Both the position numbers and the translations under genes were made by a program. This document shows, in pieces, positions 12,063 through 24,568 of a DNA stretch of 64,000 nt (its first letter is position 1; each line of letters begins with the position of its first letter). The notes under the pieces were generated by a model. That model was not told the origin of the DNA and searched no databases. It saw only the letters and a program-made list of their open reading frames with translations. The DNA lies in contig JAWZYV010001774.1 of the NCBI GenBank assembly GCA_038373885.1, positions 1,612,001-1,676,000 of the forward strand. The letters are read 5' to 3'. Source of the DNA: Cheiracanthium punctorium (Eukaryota > Arthropoda > Arachnida > Araneae > Cheiracanthiidae).

Positions 12063-14059
12063 GCTAGAGCTGAAGCAAACCGCATGTATTCGGTACAAAG
12101 ATACGGATAATCACTCAGACTCGAAGTAACGAATTGTTACTTTTCGGTTGATATCGTTACTACTCGATCCGAAAATGTTTCGGATCGAGCAGCTTCGAAC
12201 TTCGAATACAGACTGCCAGGCGAGGCGAACTAGAGGGGAAACGGGTTCCAGTAATCGAGGGGGAAAATGACTTTCGAGTTTGCATTTCGGATCGACCAGG
12301 TTCGAACTTCGAATACAAGACTGCGGGAGGGAGAAAATGAATTTCGGTATTTGAGTAATAGTATGTTCCGTTCCGTTACTAGATACCGGAAGTATTATGG
12401 ATTCTCGCTGTTGGGAGGGAAAAATCAGTTTCGGTATTTGAGTAGTAGTATGTTCTGGTTGCAATTCGTTTGTGCCGCGCCGAATGGTATCGTTTTGATG
12501 AGGTTTGGAAGAATCCGTATGTTTCGTTACAGTTATGGAGATGGAATAGTATCTGCTGCTCTATTGATATGGGTCGTACAATGGGGGGATACGATCCGGT
12601 GTATAGTATGTTATTATGCGCAGTTGAACTCTTTTTTTGCGGGGGGGGAAAGGGGGTGTTCTTATAATTGTAGAGGAGCAATACATATAAGAGAAGCATG
12701 TTAGTAAGGAGTGCTAATTTCGGGCTTTCTAACATTTTAGTACTAAATAGTGGTGCAATCAGAATTCTTTCTTTCAGGGTGGTTCCGAAGCAGGATTGCG
12801 AACTTAACTTTTCCTTTTTTTTTAGCTAGAATCGAAATGAGTAATAAATAACAAATTATTTAAATACACCTTTTAAAAAAATATTTTTATAAAGTAAACG
12901 AATTCACACATTTTTATTATTTAAAATATTATTTGGAACTAAAAAAAATATTTAGCATGGAAACCTAAACACATTTTTTAAGTAATTGTTTAAAAAATAT
13001 ATAAAAAATTGGGAGCGACCCGGGATTTCTATGCCCACTCCTGCGTAAGCCACTGGTATTAAAATATTTCAATAAAGTTCAGTATGTTTCTAAAATGTCG
13101 GTGTTTAGGGGGCCATCTGCCCTATTTTATGGTACATTTTATTCCATGAACTCATGGAATACGCATAATCCGGTGCAACCATTCTTTCTGTATGAAAGGA
13201 GTGATAATTTTTGTTTAAAGAATGCTCTCATATATGCACCCACAGAAGGGGCTAACCCCCTTTTGGGGGCTAACCCCCCAAAAGTGCAGAAATAGAACTG
13301 GAAATATCTTAAAAATAGATAATTCTCACTGAATTAAACAATTTTAAATTAAAATATGGTAATTTTTAATTTACTTCGAAAAATGATCCAGCAAAAGAAG
13401 TTTTTGATATGAAATAAGAACTCACAAATAATAAAGATATTATGCTTGTAGAAACGCAAAGTAGTTGATATCATACTGAGATCCCCTGCCCTGTGAATTT
13501 TATATATGTGGCCCAATCCCTGGATCTCAGTATTCGAGAACCCGCAACCCAGAAAAAACACGAGTCACAAGCTTTCCTTTACACTTTTTATGATAAGAAT
13601 GAACAGGTTAAACCAGCGTTCAGAATTAAAAAAGGGGGGGGGTTGAGAAAAGAAAAGAATGGCATATGTCTTTGGAAGATTTCTATGTGCACTCAGTAAT
13701 TCGGATAATTTAGCATTGTATAAAACCATAAATGTGTATAAAAACAATCTGTAAATCAGAGAAAATAAGCTCTAAATACAACTTTGTACAACTTCGCTAA
13801 AAAAAATTCTTTTTGGTTAGGTTTTGCTATGGGTTTATGTATGAGCGGCATATACCCATAACAACACTGTCCCGGATGTGTTGTTATGGGGCACTATATA
13901 ACACCCTATTACCGATTCTATTAGTAGTAACGAAAGTAACGAGTAACGAATACTTAGTAACGAATAGCGAACATCTAAGTAACAAATACATACGGATACT
14001 CATTTTGTCGTTACTTTTACAGCACTATCCGTTGCGCTCAGTCGAGAGCACCGTTTAGA
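12063..14059. other. Repeat-like region with GTAACGA motifs, no gene
   Basis: Internal duplications: CTTCGAACTTCGAATACA at about 12200 and 12302, and TTTCGGTATTTGAGTA at 12342 and 12430. GTAACGA-type motifs cluster at 13928-13985. A perfect 13-bp stem (13855-13867 and 13878-13890) is present. Frames up to 145 codons at 12267-12735 lie on both strands over these duplications and have no recognisable domain. Confidence 0.5.
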
Positions 14060-14067
14060 TGCTATCG

Positions 14068-14824
14068 CAGTGGCGGCTCCTCCATTTGAGCACGTGATCC
14101 CTCAGAGGAAAAAAACTAAAGAATAAACACATTAACAAATTAATTTTTAAAAAATATATTAAGTACACTTCTAGATTTTTGTGAATTTAAAACGCGAGTT
14201 TTACTCTCCCCCCACCCCCCACTATTATTAAACGCGTTTATTATAGCTAACGCACTGTATCGTAGGTTACTACAGCAGAGTCTTTCGTCGCTCGCATGTG
14301 CGATCGACCGAGTGGCCCTCTCAACCGATCTCTCAGGAAAGACGCCGAGAGACTTGCGGGAGAAACTAGGTGCTTCCGTTCGCACAATTTTATTGTGCTC
14401 ACAGCAGACTTTTTGCGGTACCTCCTCCGGATTCCCTCTTGGTTTGTTGTTTTCGCTTAGTTAATCCATTTTTTTCTTATATTTTCTTTATTTTTATCAT
14501 TTTTCATGAACTAGTGTAAGTAATTAAGATGGTAGTCAAATAAGTGGTTCGGAGCTACAGCAAGGACATTTTTCAATATTATCCTTTGAAAAAAAAAATC
14601 GAAATAAAAAATCAAGACAATATTTTTGCTAAAACTTATCTTTGTGAGTGTGACGAAATGTAAGACTAAAGATTACTTGTTTTCTTTCAGTTGCGTGCAT
14701 TGTTTTACTTTAACTGCTGGAAATGCAAATATATTTTAACTTGTAAGGTGTGTCGTATCTGCATATTTAATTTTCAAAATTAATTTTATGAACCTCCATT
14801 TAAATAACCCACGAGCCGCCGCTG
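14068..14824. mobile_element. hAT-type non-autonomous element, CAGTGGCGGCTC ends
   Basis: Ends CAGTGGCGGCTC and GAGCCGCCGCTG with perfect 8-base duplication TGCTATCG (14060-14067, 14825-14832). Interior holds a more GC-rich block (14210-14450) and an AT-rich part (14460-14645) also found inverted at 11.8-11.98 kb. Confidence 0.88.
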
Positions 14825-16384
14825 TGCTATCGCACTTTCAAGAATTTTCGCCCATAGCCTATAATGTAAAAGAATTATATTTTGCCCCCTGAATTATACA
14901 TTGCAGAATCCAGAATTATATATTGCAGCCCTGTAAAAAAAAAAAAAAAACCTCTAAGTCCTATACACACCAAAATCAATACCGGTCGTCTTACGGTGGT
15001 CTATGCTCCAAATTGAGCTCGACCGGATGCACCGTTTATGAGCTATACTATTCACTTACAAACGCACACACTCATGCATACATACATCTCGTAAAAATAG
15101 TATAAATGAATTAAGATCTCAAGACGTGTAAATACATCAAAATCTCAAAGTCGATTTTTTCCATGATTACAATACTTTCTTTACGAAAGTAATAAAACAA
15201 ATTGTAGACAGGAAAAAAATCCTTATATGGAAAATATGCTCGTTAAGCGTAAGTTTTATGAAATGTGAAAATTCCAGCATGTTTATTAATAAACAGTCGA
15301 TATCCAGACAATTATTGAAGCTCCTTCAGATTTCACTCTGTAGTTCTGTGTATACGTATATTCAAAAATCCTCCCAAAAACTTCTAGTCTTCTTTTCTTC
15401 TGGGAAAATCTCTCAAGATGGCGACACTGAAAGAAAGAAAAGAACAATTTGAATAGAGCTGCCATCTACCGTCATAATACAAAAAGTAAGCTTCAAAGAA
15501 AGCTTTCAAATTACTATTTGATAATTCCTCTGCACACACATAAGAGAGTAAAAAATTTAATACTAAAATGAGCCTCGACATTTTAAATCTACAGGATCAG
15601 TTGGTAGATTGAATATTATCATAATTTTGTTTATTGAAATTTTCAAACTTTTTTAACCGAATCAATATTTTAATTTTTTTACTTAAATAACGAGTTTGTT
15701 ATTTTTCAATATTTTTCAAAAAAATTTATCATTATTATTTTTAATACTATTTTAATATTTTGGTGTTTAAAGTATTTTTCGTTTTTTTTTTTTCAATATA
15801 TTCTTTTCTTACTTCATAGTTAAAAATATGATATTTTCAGGGGAAAAAATCCTGTGCTATCTAGTTTATTTCTGAAAGCATTGGCGAAACAAGGGAGGGG
15901 GGAAGAAGGAGCATGTTCCTCCTTCCTCCAAATGAAAAGGGACGTATCCTGAAAAAAATTTCGGGCGGGGGGGAGGAGGGCTAAATCCTCTGAGCCCTTT
16001 TTAAATAAGCCCTGGCAGATAAACTAAGTTTAAATTATATAAGACGGAATCTTTAAAATTTCAAATTCATTTATAAGAAATTGGGGGGGGGGATACTTCT
16101 CTGCCCCCCCCCCTTATCTGTGAATTTTCCAATTTCTTCGGTGATTCTAATTTCAAAAAATAAAATAGCAGATGATTTTGTTAAAATGGTTTCTGATGTA
16201 CTTTTCTGGTGTTTCTGGAGCAAAGCGCTCTAGATTTAAAGTATTACAAACTATAAATCAAGTCTTAAAGCTGAGAAACCTGAAATTACCTTACAAAAAA
16301 GCGTTAAAGAAGGAAAAATCCTAATTCTGATCGAAGGCCACCCAGTCAATAAACAAAGATCAATATTACGCATGGAGTATGGAG
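14825..16384. other. AT-rich DNA upstream of the exon 1a promoter
   Basis: No coding region. G-run-rich stretches at 15893-15985 and 16083-16112 resemble decayed hAT MITE pieces, but no ends can be paired. Confidence 0.5.
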
Positions 16385-16390
16385 TTGGTA

Positions 16391-16471
16391 TTACGTCATT
16401 CCAGGAGATCTGTTCTGTTACATAACCGGAGAGTGACGTCTTCCGTCTTCACTTTCCTGTACGCATGCGCA
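16391..16471 (+). promoter_or_regulatory. Putative promoter elements of exon 1a: CRE-like and NRF-1-like sites
   Basis: About 0.3-0.37 kb before the exon 1a ATG there is TTACGTCA (16391-16398), TGACGTCT (16434-16441) and the palindromic core CGCATGCGCA (16462-16471). The first two resemble CRE/ATF sites. The last matches the NRF-1 consensus, a factor that drives many nuclear genes for mitochondrial proteins. This stretch is more GC-rich than its surroundings. The transcription start was not located, and 16472-16757 may be 5'UTR. Site function is inferred from motif and position only. Confidence 0.5.
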
Positions 16472-16757
16472 GTGCGACAGAAAGGGCTAAAAAGCCCGCA
16501 ATTCCTCGTGCTCGAATGTTTACATTTTGCGTATTGGAAATATGGGGCAATATTTCAAAACACTGAACAAGGCTTTTTACCAATCTGATAGGAATTATTT
16601 ATCAGTTCAGTTCAGGGATTCCTGAACTTTAAGCCTTTGAACAGGGGAAAAGGTAGCTGTGATGCAAAAAATTATTTATTCTGTATGCATGTTCTAATAG
16701 TGAAATATTTTTGTACATCTTTAACGGCCTAGCCTTCTCAAAGTAGTTAAACTAACC

Positions 16758-16971
16758 ATGAGGGTTCTGTGTAGAGCCTTGAATCGTGTTACTACCATAG
16801 TCATAGTAAGTAATCCAATCGCTAAGTCTTCCAGCATATTATCTTCTGCATGTATTTTTCGAAACAACTATTGTAGCAATGTAGTTATATCTCGATCATA
16901 TTGTTCCCCCTTCCAATGCTTGTGGCCTTCAAACTTACCACCAGCCACAGAGTGGGGCTATGGCAAACAGG
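16758..16971 (+). CDS. Alternative first coding exon (1a) of an alpha-carbonic anhydrase, predicted mitochondrial form
   Basis: Seen: an ATG with A at -3, first after an in-frame TAA at 16722-16724, opens 71 codons plus one base and stops at donor GTAAGT (16972-16977), phase 1. Residues 1-64 contain no Asp or Glu but have Arg at 2, 6, 10, 35 and 46, Lys 23 and many Ser/Asn, as in a mitochondrial presequence. Residues 46-48 (RSY, then C) resemble an R-3 processing site. Residues 65-71 read EWGYGKQ and the next codon begins with G. Known: alpha-carbonic anhydrases, zinc enzymes that interconvert CO2 and bicarbonate, begin with a WGY..(H/Q)(N)G motif, and in vertebrate genes the first intron splits the codon after it. 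Inference: this is the first exon of a mitochondrially targeted isoform. The zinc-binding histidines are in exons not seen here. A secretory leader is less likely, as there is no continuous hydrophobic core. Confidence 0.78.
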
Positions 16972-17592
16972 GTAAGTATTGTAACCAGGTGAACTTGTAT
17001 GGTATTGAACATTTTAATAAATTTTGAAAATTATCCTAATAGTGTATTTTTTATGCATGCCATATGACTAATTATTATGCATTTTCCAATGGTTTGCTAT
17101 GAAATGCATCGAGACAATCACATTGAAATTTTCCGGTGTTTTTCAAATTTTCACTTTGAAATTAATAAACTTTTGAATATGATCTCTAGGTAAGGTCATG
17201 TTCCAGTTCATAAGCCTAATTGAAATTTCTGAGTATAAGATAACAGAGCTATTGTACATTTTTTTTAAGATACGTGGTTTATATAAGTTTTTATTACTTG
17301 TTTGAAATGTGTTTTCGGCTATTGATTGCAAAATTAGGAACATTTCAAATTTGGAATATAAGTAGTATGTTTGCCATCACAAAGAAATAAAAAAATCATT
17401 CATTTTATTACTTTTAATTTTTATTCCAGTAGTTCTTCTTAAAAATATTAAAATCTGTTTCAACTATTAAGCATAAAATGCAAAAAAGGTGCTGCTTATT
17501 GTAATCTTGATAAGATGTTTGCCTTCCTGCAATATTTAAAATTAAGGTTTTGTTTGAAGAAACGAAATCTCCCACATGCTCTTTATACATGA

Positions 17593-17925
17593 AAATAAAC
17601 TAATTACACCAGAAACTCTAAAAAATTCAGGATGATTCTTCATAAACTGCCCTACACACTGTAATAAATGAAACAACAGTGTCCTTTCTGAAACTTTCTT
17701 AAAAAACTCTTCAACATAGAATTGCACAGCAAAAATTTTCAAAAAATAACACATTCTGCTAAATTTTCAATTTTTAAGAATTTTTTCGAAAAGTTTTGTA
17801 TTTGATAACAGGTTTTTCACTAATTACTGTGTATGGTACAGCTTGTAAAGAATCATTCTAAAAATTCTGAATGACATAATTATCTTTTTTGTAATTATGT
17901 ACCAAAATCACATGATTTTTTTTTT
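17593..17925 (+). repeat. Interspersed repeat, unknown family, copy 2
   Basis: Partner of the 10.1 kb repeat in the same orientation. Located 0.6 kb after exon 1a in the intron. Fragments of the same type (TTGCACCAG, ATACACTGTAATAA) occur at about 26150-26290. Confidence 0.65.
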
Positions 17926-17959
17926 TTTTTTTAAATACACCATTAATCCATTTTATGGA

Positions 17960-18216
17960 CAGTAGCAGATCCAGAGGATTGGCTAGGGGGCTTTAGCACC
18001 CCGAAGAGATTGCAAAGGTTCATTCTGCTTTATGATACACTTTATATGGGTAAAAATATTCTTTTTTAATAGCTTAGCCCCTCCCAAAAATTTTTACGCT
18101 TGTTTACACTAAAATTTTGCTTTGTTGTACATTTTATTTGGGTGAAATAATCTTTTTGCAAAATTTAGCACCTACCAAAAAAAAAGAAGAAAAAAAAAAT
18201 TCTGAATCTGCTACTG
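17960..18216. mobile_element. hAT-like MITE with CAGTAGCAGATCC ends
   Basis: Starts CAGTAGCAGATCCAGA and ends TCTGAATCTGCTACTG. Flanked by TTATGGA on both sides (17953-17959, 18217-18223), seven matching bases. AT-rich interior with TTAGCACC and TTAGCCCC segments. Confidence 0.72.
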
Positions 18217-19787
18217 TTATGGAATGCACTCAGAAAAACTGTGTTGCCTAATCCAAATGCTTATATTAAAAATTAGTAAAGAATCAAATAATAGTAGATA
18301 GTGACTGACAAACTTAAGAGATCAAGCAATGAAACTGTTAACCAAATTTAACCATTTTGATCACTTTTTTGCAATTGACACTATTTATGGATACTTTGGA
18401 AATTAAAAGACCTAAATTAAAGTATCTGATTGTCTCAAATATTCTAAAAGCCTTTTTTAAAAAATTGTTATTTTCTATCTTTAAGTACAGGCTACGCATA
18501 ACACAGTTTTGAATGCTCAGAGCCAAAACCAAACATAATCTTTCCTATTCATTTGTACATTGTACCACAAAATAGAACTCACACTTTTCACTATGAACAT
18601 CAATAATAAAATCTGCCAAAATACAGTTTTCAAAATCAAGTCACATTTAGTTAACAAACAGCAAAATCAGTGCTAAAATGTAGATGTATGCGAATATTAC
18701 CGTTTAGCACTATTGGAACTTTTTGTGTGCAAGATTTGTTTAGGATATTTTTAAAGTAATAAAAAAAAAAAAATTTCTAAAGTATTTTTGCATTGCAACA
18801 TTCCCTTTAAAGCCTATATTTCGCTCAACTTTCAAAGTTCATTTGTAATACTAGTTTTGAAATTGAACTTATTACTAGTAGCATCTTAGGGCACAGGAAA
18901 GGGAGGAGACCTGGTTTCCCTCCCCCTTTTTCTTTGTCTTTTGAAAATGGAAATCTTACACCCCCCCCCAAACACATACCAAAAAAAAACAACAAAAAAA
19001 ACAATGTTATTGTTATGTGTTTCATAACATCTATTTCTTATGTGCAATTTTACAGTTCTTCAATATTCACATAACTTCACATAAAGCATATGGGATGAAT
19101 TAGGGAGGGAATATTGCAATGAACAAGGACAGCATATACACTAACATATGTTTAACATGTAAATGATATATAGCTGTTCGAACAGTATACTGTGCAATTT
19201 ATTACAAATCTTTTAACGTGAAAAGAGAGTTCAGTTCCTTCCTGCAGTTTCATGTTAAAGGTTTTTTTACTGTATAATTTTTTTCATAATAATAAAATTT
19301 AAAAAAACTAGATTTTTTTTTTTTTTTTTAGTCTTCATATTAGTCTTCATGAAAAGAACATATTAGAGCTATTAAGCTGATCTAATTTAGTCTTTTTTTA
19401 TGCTTACACACACACAAAAAAAAAAAAATATCATTAAAAATGATGATTGCTGTGCTATAAATAACCACTGAGCACAATGTTAGAGCCAAGCAACACAAAA
19501 TTTAGGAGTACAGTAAAGGGTTTTTTGTTAGAAGAACTAAAAATAAATATGAGTAAAAAAAGGGAACTACATTTTCTATATACATGATGTATATGATCCC
19601 TGTAAAAAATATCCCTTAGAGATAACTACTGAATAATTTTTGAAAAGTGTATAGTCTGGTGGATGTTTTTACTGTACTCTTTGTAAAGTAAATAAATAGC
19701 TGATTTCAGTATATACATAACTTAATTACCTATTGTCATTTATAACAAGTGAAAAATCCTAAGTGTCAACACAAATGGAAAGTTAAC

Positions 19788-20245
19788 TCCGGTTGGCCGA
19801 GTGGTTATGACGCTGGCCTCCCAACCCAAAGATACCGTGTTCGATCCAAGTCCCGGACGTTTGATGGTAACAGATTAAGATAACTTGAAATTTCTCTGGC
19901 TGAGCAACCCGTCGGAAGTCCGTCCCTTGTGGCGAAGGGGAAGGCGGGTCGGCCATCCAACTCTATTTGTCCATCTTTACTTCATGCAGCCTGGATCGGC
20001 TCATGATCTCTCCCTTCTCTTTACCATCGATCTTCCCGGCCCGATACTTCTTTTTTTTTTTTTTCGAGCCTGAATCGAGTTATTGCCCCGGTCAGCTTTT
20101 GGGGTATTTTAATGATATGCAACCAACACACTTTAAACTTCGCACATGCAAGATATGCAAACAACACACTTTAAACTTCGCACTGGAGGTGAGCACCTAC
20201 GGCGCAGGAACTCCCGTAAACCCAACCTTCGGTTCGGTTCGGTTC
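19788..20245 (+). mobile_element. SINE with tRNA-Ser/Leu-like head and TTCGG tail
   Basis: Head GGTTGGCCGAGTGGTTATGA, then TGTTCGATCCAAG as B box. The body includes a T-run at 20049-20064 and a 38-base tandem duplication (20115-20183), ending TTCGGTTCGGTTCGGTTC. Flanked by a 17-base repeat with two mismatches (19771-19787 and 20246-20262) that looks like the target duplication. Confidence 0.7.
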
Positions 20246-20710
20246 ACAAGTGGAAAGTTAGCATTATGGCGAACTAATGGCCTAGGTTGTCACATTGGTA
20301 CCCATATAGGGAGCAGTGGGGGCCTAAGCCCTCATCCTTAGCCATTAGAATAGTGATAATTTTTATAACATATTGATTTATTTTTATTATTTATTTATTT
20401 TTAAGGGGTGGGGGGGGTGTATTCTTTTAGTACTAAAATCTTTGAAATCCCAAGATGAGCCCTTCTTGCAAATTCAAGTGTTCCTCTCCTTCTTACCAGT
20501 TCTCATGGGTGCCCGAATTGTTATATACTATGTAAAGAGGCTTTTTCAATTAAGATTACAAGGCTCCCAGGGGCTGCTAAATGTTGCTATCAGGTTCGAG
20601 AATTTTGCTATTCATTAGCCACTAGCTTCAAGAGGAAAGCAGAGTCCAGAGCATGACATTCCAATTTGCAAGAATCTCTTTTGTGTGGTGGTGGTATTTG
20701 TAATGAGAGA

Positions 20711-21173
20711 TTAGCCCTTTGAGGTGCAATCCTTTCCCAATGCTGAAAAAACGGCAGCCGTTGCCATCTCTCGACTTAACTACCAGCAAGATGGCGGACG
20801 ATCGAAACGTTCATCGCGTGCCACAGATCTAGAGATCCCTTTTTGACGACAGCTGTCGTCATTGTTTCGGTCGTCCGCCATCTTGCTGGTAGTTAAGTCG
20901 AGCGATGGCAACGGCTGCCCTTTTTTCAGCATTGGGCAATCTATCCAGCTGTTCTCGCATTCTTCCATTTTTCAGCAGATGTCAGTGCTGTTAAAAAGAA
21001 TCGTGACCATTTTTGTACGGGAAATGGCGTGCTAAAAAGTAAAGGATTCTCGTGGAGCTATGTCACCCGCAACTATTTTTATAGAAATCCAATCTATTCT
21101 TCGTGACTGGCAACAGTCAAAACGTCAGAGTTTGGATTTGCCAGAGCGGGAACACTGCGCGTTAAAGGGTTAA
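20711..21173 (-). mobile_element. piggyBac-type MITE, copy 2
   Basis: Same family and orientation as the 9.0 kb copy. The right boundary is TTAA (21170-21173); the left is TTAG (20711-20714), a one-base decay. The hairpin arms flank about 20845-20865, but the short stretch before the centre and parts of the right arm differ, so the stem is imperfect. Confidence 0.85.
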
Positions 21174-22489
21174 CCAACTATCACCTCCTGGGAGATGAAA
21201 GGGGGGGGGGATTTTACAAAAAAGTGTGACTCTGGCTTGCTGACAAGAGCAAACTTCACCTATTACATTAGATGCCTAAAAATAACCAATATTTCCATGC
21301 ATTGCCCTATGAGAAGTTCTGTGTTCCTGCCACCAGCCATCGTTGAACACTACCCATGGCTGGTTAGAATCCTAAAGCCAGTTCTGTGATTTCCGGATAT
21401 TGTTAAAACATTACTTTAGGTTTTCCAATTCTTCTTCTTTTAAGGCTCCATCTCTCTTTATTTTTATTGCATCTATACTGAAAATAAATCATTTATACAA
21501 TATACAGTCACTCAGTGAACAATTTTATCAGTTTTGGTGGGTTTTCTTATTTTCTGTTTGTTTGAATGAGTATTAGTTTTCCATGCATACATATAAAATT
21601 TTGATTATAGCAAATTTTGATGTACTAAGCAGCAAATATAATGTTAGCTGGGGGGGGGGGAATTTATATGTATGCATATATAGACAAATTAAACCTTATT
21701 GTGATTGCAATAACTTTTTAATATTTTAAAAAGGGTGCTGAGGTTCTTTTTTCACTGTTACAGTTCTTTTTTAAAAATATATATATGTAATAAATATTCT
21801 CGGAGTGGCTGCGTGTGCTCGAATATCCTCTGTGATTTGCATTAGTCGTTCAAGGTGGTTTATTTTGCATTTTGCACATTCATGTTAACCAGATCTTCTT
21901 TAAAAGTCTTCCAAAGTTTGAATGTGTGTTGCCATTCACGAATTTCCAGATTAGAGTTCCTACAGTTGAACAAAATAAACAAGCTGAGTTCATTGTTTTG
22001 ATCACCATTATTAGCAAGCATAAATGTGTTTTACAGATGAAAATATTAGTAGAACTTCTTCAATATTTAGCGTGTTCATTTGAAATTAAGGATTGAGTTT
22101 CAAATCTCAAATTACTTTTTAAGAACTATATTTAAAGGTATTTTTTCATTGTATAATTTATCATGACTGATATTTATGCACCATCTCAATAAATGAAGGG
22201 CTGAAATATAAACGTACATTGTTTTTTTATTCCTTTACTAGCGGCTACCCGCGACTTCGTCCGCGTCGGCTTTAGAATTAGATCCCGAGAGAAACGAAGC
22301 ATGTGTGAATAACAAATATGTTTGCGACTAAAGAAACTGCATTTAAATATTCTTTGCTTTTTACTTATTTTAAATGAAGTATAATGCATGGTAGTATACT
22401 TCAGTTAAAATAAGAGAGTATACTAAATTTAGATTTTTTTCAGGCATTTGGCGAATAGAGACAGTTACGACAGTATTTGCGAACTGTTT

Positions 22490-23190
22490 TGAGTGTTCTT
22501 GTAAAAGAAATATTTATGCTATATGCATGAATTTTAGCCTATGTTAATCAGGAATAGTGCAGCTTTCTATTAGCGAAAAAGTTTTAGAATCGGTTCTATA
22601 GTTACAGAGATACCCCTAGAGCGTAATGTATTAGAATTATTTTGAGTGTTCCTGTAAAGGAACTATTTGCGCTACATGCATGAATTTTAGCCTATAATAC
22701 TCAAGAATAGTGCAGCTTACTATCAGTGAAAAAAGTTTTGGAATCGGTTCAGTACTTACAGAGATACACATAGAGCGTAATGTAATTCTTATGAGTATCC
22801 CTGTAAAAGAACTATTTGTGATATATGCATAAAAGGTAGCCTATAACACTCAGGATCTCCCCAGTGTCTAAGAGGTTCTGCTCTCAAAACTTGAAGGTGG
22901 GAGGTGCCAGGTTCAAACCCCGGTCGCGCCTGTCGACCTAGCCGCTTGCAGTTTTCCGTGTTTTTTTTCAAAAACCTCGCGAAAATACGGGCTAGGATAC
23001 CTTAGAAAATTCCACACACAGTTATTCTCCATATAGGCCTAGGAATTTCAATCAGTGAAGAAAATTTTAAAATCGGTTTAGTAGCTACAAAATTTCCATA
23101 GAGCGCAATGTATTAGCATTATTTTGAGTGTCTTTGTAAAAGAATTATTTATGCTATCTGCTTGAAAGGTTGCCTGTATGTTAATCCAGG
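22490..23190. repeat. Tandem repeat of about 150 bases inside Helitron 1
   Basis: Four units recognisable by GAGT(G/A)T(T)C(C/T)(T)GTAAAAGAA, ATGCATGAATTTTAGCCTAT and CAGAGATAC(C/A)C(C/A)(T)AGAGCG landmarks, starting near 22490, 22648, 22790 and 23128. The gap before the last unit is filled by a SINE. Confidence 0.75.
22856..23035 (+). mobile_element. tRNA-derived SINE nested in Helitron 1
   Basis: Contains an A-box-like CTAAGAGGTTCTGCTC and a B-box AGGTTCAAACCCC (about 22910-22923), spaced as in a tRNA gene, followed by a non-tRNA body. It interrupts the helitron tandem repeat between CTCAGGA and CCTAGGA flanks, a probable partial target duplication. Confidence 0.65.
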
Positions 23191-24356
23191 GCATAAACTA
23201 TCTTCATTACAAATTTTTCCAACCATTTTTGTGTGATTCAGTCAAAAACATCGAAACACATAAACGTACACATTTATATTATTTGTAGGATTTGGAAATT
23301 TACGAACTTTAAGAAACACATCTGGACTTTTCTTGGTACTTACCTATTATCCGGGCGGTCATTCCCGCCAAACTGTTTTTCGTCAAATGAGTTGCCAAAC
23401 GTATTCAAAACCATTAATAATTTCATGTGCCCGGCATTTATCTCGGCAAAAAATCGCTCGTCTTGGCGGATCGTCGGGATAATACGTAAGTACAGTTTTC
23501 TTTATTTATGCTTTTTGATTTGGCGTAAAATCAACATAATTGCCATACTTATTTATGTTTTTTAATTTCATGTGATTTTGCAAATAGAATTTCTGCTTTA
23601 TTTCAAAAGCATAAATCATTTTGTGCGGGTGATAAAACGGTTTTTAATTAATAGTTAGAAAAGTAATTAAAATTTCCGAGCCTCAGGTACACTTTACCGA
23701 AGTCATGCGTCCAGGCATGCTCAAATTTTCAAAGATCTGCTTTCTGTAGATTTGTCTGGAGGACATTCATTTTTATTATTAGAGATAGATATATTTGGCA
23801 TAAAACTGGCATAATTTCCGTATTATTTAATGTTTTTCAGATGCGCGTGATTCTTTATTGAAGTAATAGCATTCTTGTTAGCTCAAAACATGGATCATAT
23901 GATACGGGCAAAACTCGCCAAGCATGGCAACGTAAAAACTGTTTTTAATTAATAATTTCAAAAGTAATTAAAAATCTAAAATTCTAAGTAGTGTATAACC
24001 ATCTCCAGGGTCCCATCTATATCTAAACCAAAATGTATCCTAATCGATTCAGCGGTTTAGGAGTGATAGCGTCATAAACAAACAAACAAACAAACAAACT
24101 CACTTTCGCATTTATTATATTAGTTAGGATTTTATATCAAAATATTGTAATACAAAACAGTAATCACGTATTTCAAAGTAGCTTGAAACTGGTTCCAGAA
24201 AAATATTAAACATAAATTACAAACTTTAAAAAAAGGAGTACTTATTAGTTAATGTTTTTAAACACTTTTTCTGTATTAATTTACACACTTTAATTATGGT
24301 ATCGATTTTTTTACATCGGTTTACTAAATGAAAAATATGTTTGATTAAAAAAACCG

Positions 24357-24568
24357 GACTTCACCATGGCCGAGTAGATTAGGCACTGAACATTGTAAAC
24401 GGCAGAAGTATGAAGCTCCCGAGATCGGGCCTACCACGCCGATGGCAATCTAACAGTCTACAGTTTTGGTCTTCAGACATAGAACGCGTTAGGACCAAGG
24501 CACTCCTCCTTCCTCCATAGACAGTGGTCTTCTTGTAATCTTGCCATAACACAGTACAAGCATTTATT
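24357..24568 (+). mobile_element. tRNA-derived SINE family A
   Basis: Head CCATGGCCGAGTAGATTAGG resembles a tRNA A box. Continues with GAAGTATGAAGCTCC, CAATCTAACAGTCTACAGTT and GAACGCGTTAGGACCAAGGC, all family landmarks, and ends CTTGCCATAACACAG. Confidence 0.72.

Larger units (their letters stand above)
22238..24129 (-). mobile_element. Non-autonomous Helitron 1
   Basis: Read on the minus strand it begins TCCTAACTAATATAATAAAT after A (24130) and ends GCGGGTAGCCGCTAG before T (22237), matching the Helitron rule TC...CTAG inserted between A and T. A short stem (GCGG/CCGC) and the CGCGGACGAAGTCGCG segment lie just before the end. A TTTGTTTG run near the 5' end is typical of arthropod Helitrons. 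It contains a tandem repeat and a SINE. No Rep/helicase frame. Confidence 0.75.

Noticed and set aside
12267..12735. Frames of 117-145 codons on both strands
   Set aside because: They overlie internal duplications in a repeat-like region, overlap each other on opposite strands, and contain no recognisable domain or splice context.
13020..13045. hAT end GCGTAAGCCACTG
   Set aside because: No partner end and no matching 8-base duplication upstream.
19788..19860. Functional tRNA-Ser or tRNA-Leu gene
   Set aside because: tRNA-like boxes continue into a long body with flanking duplication, so it is a SINE; the acceptor stem is not closed.
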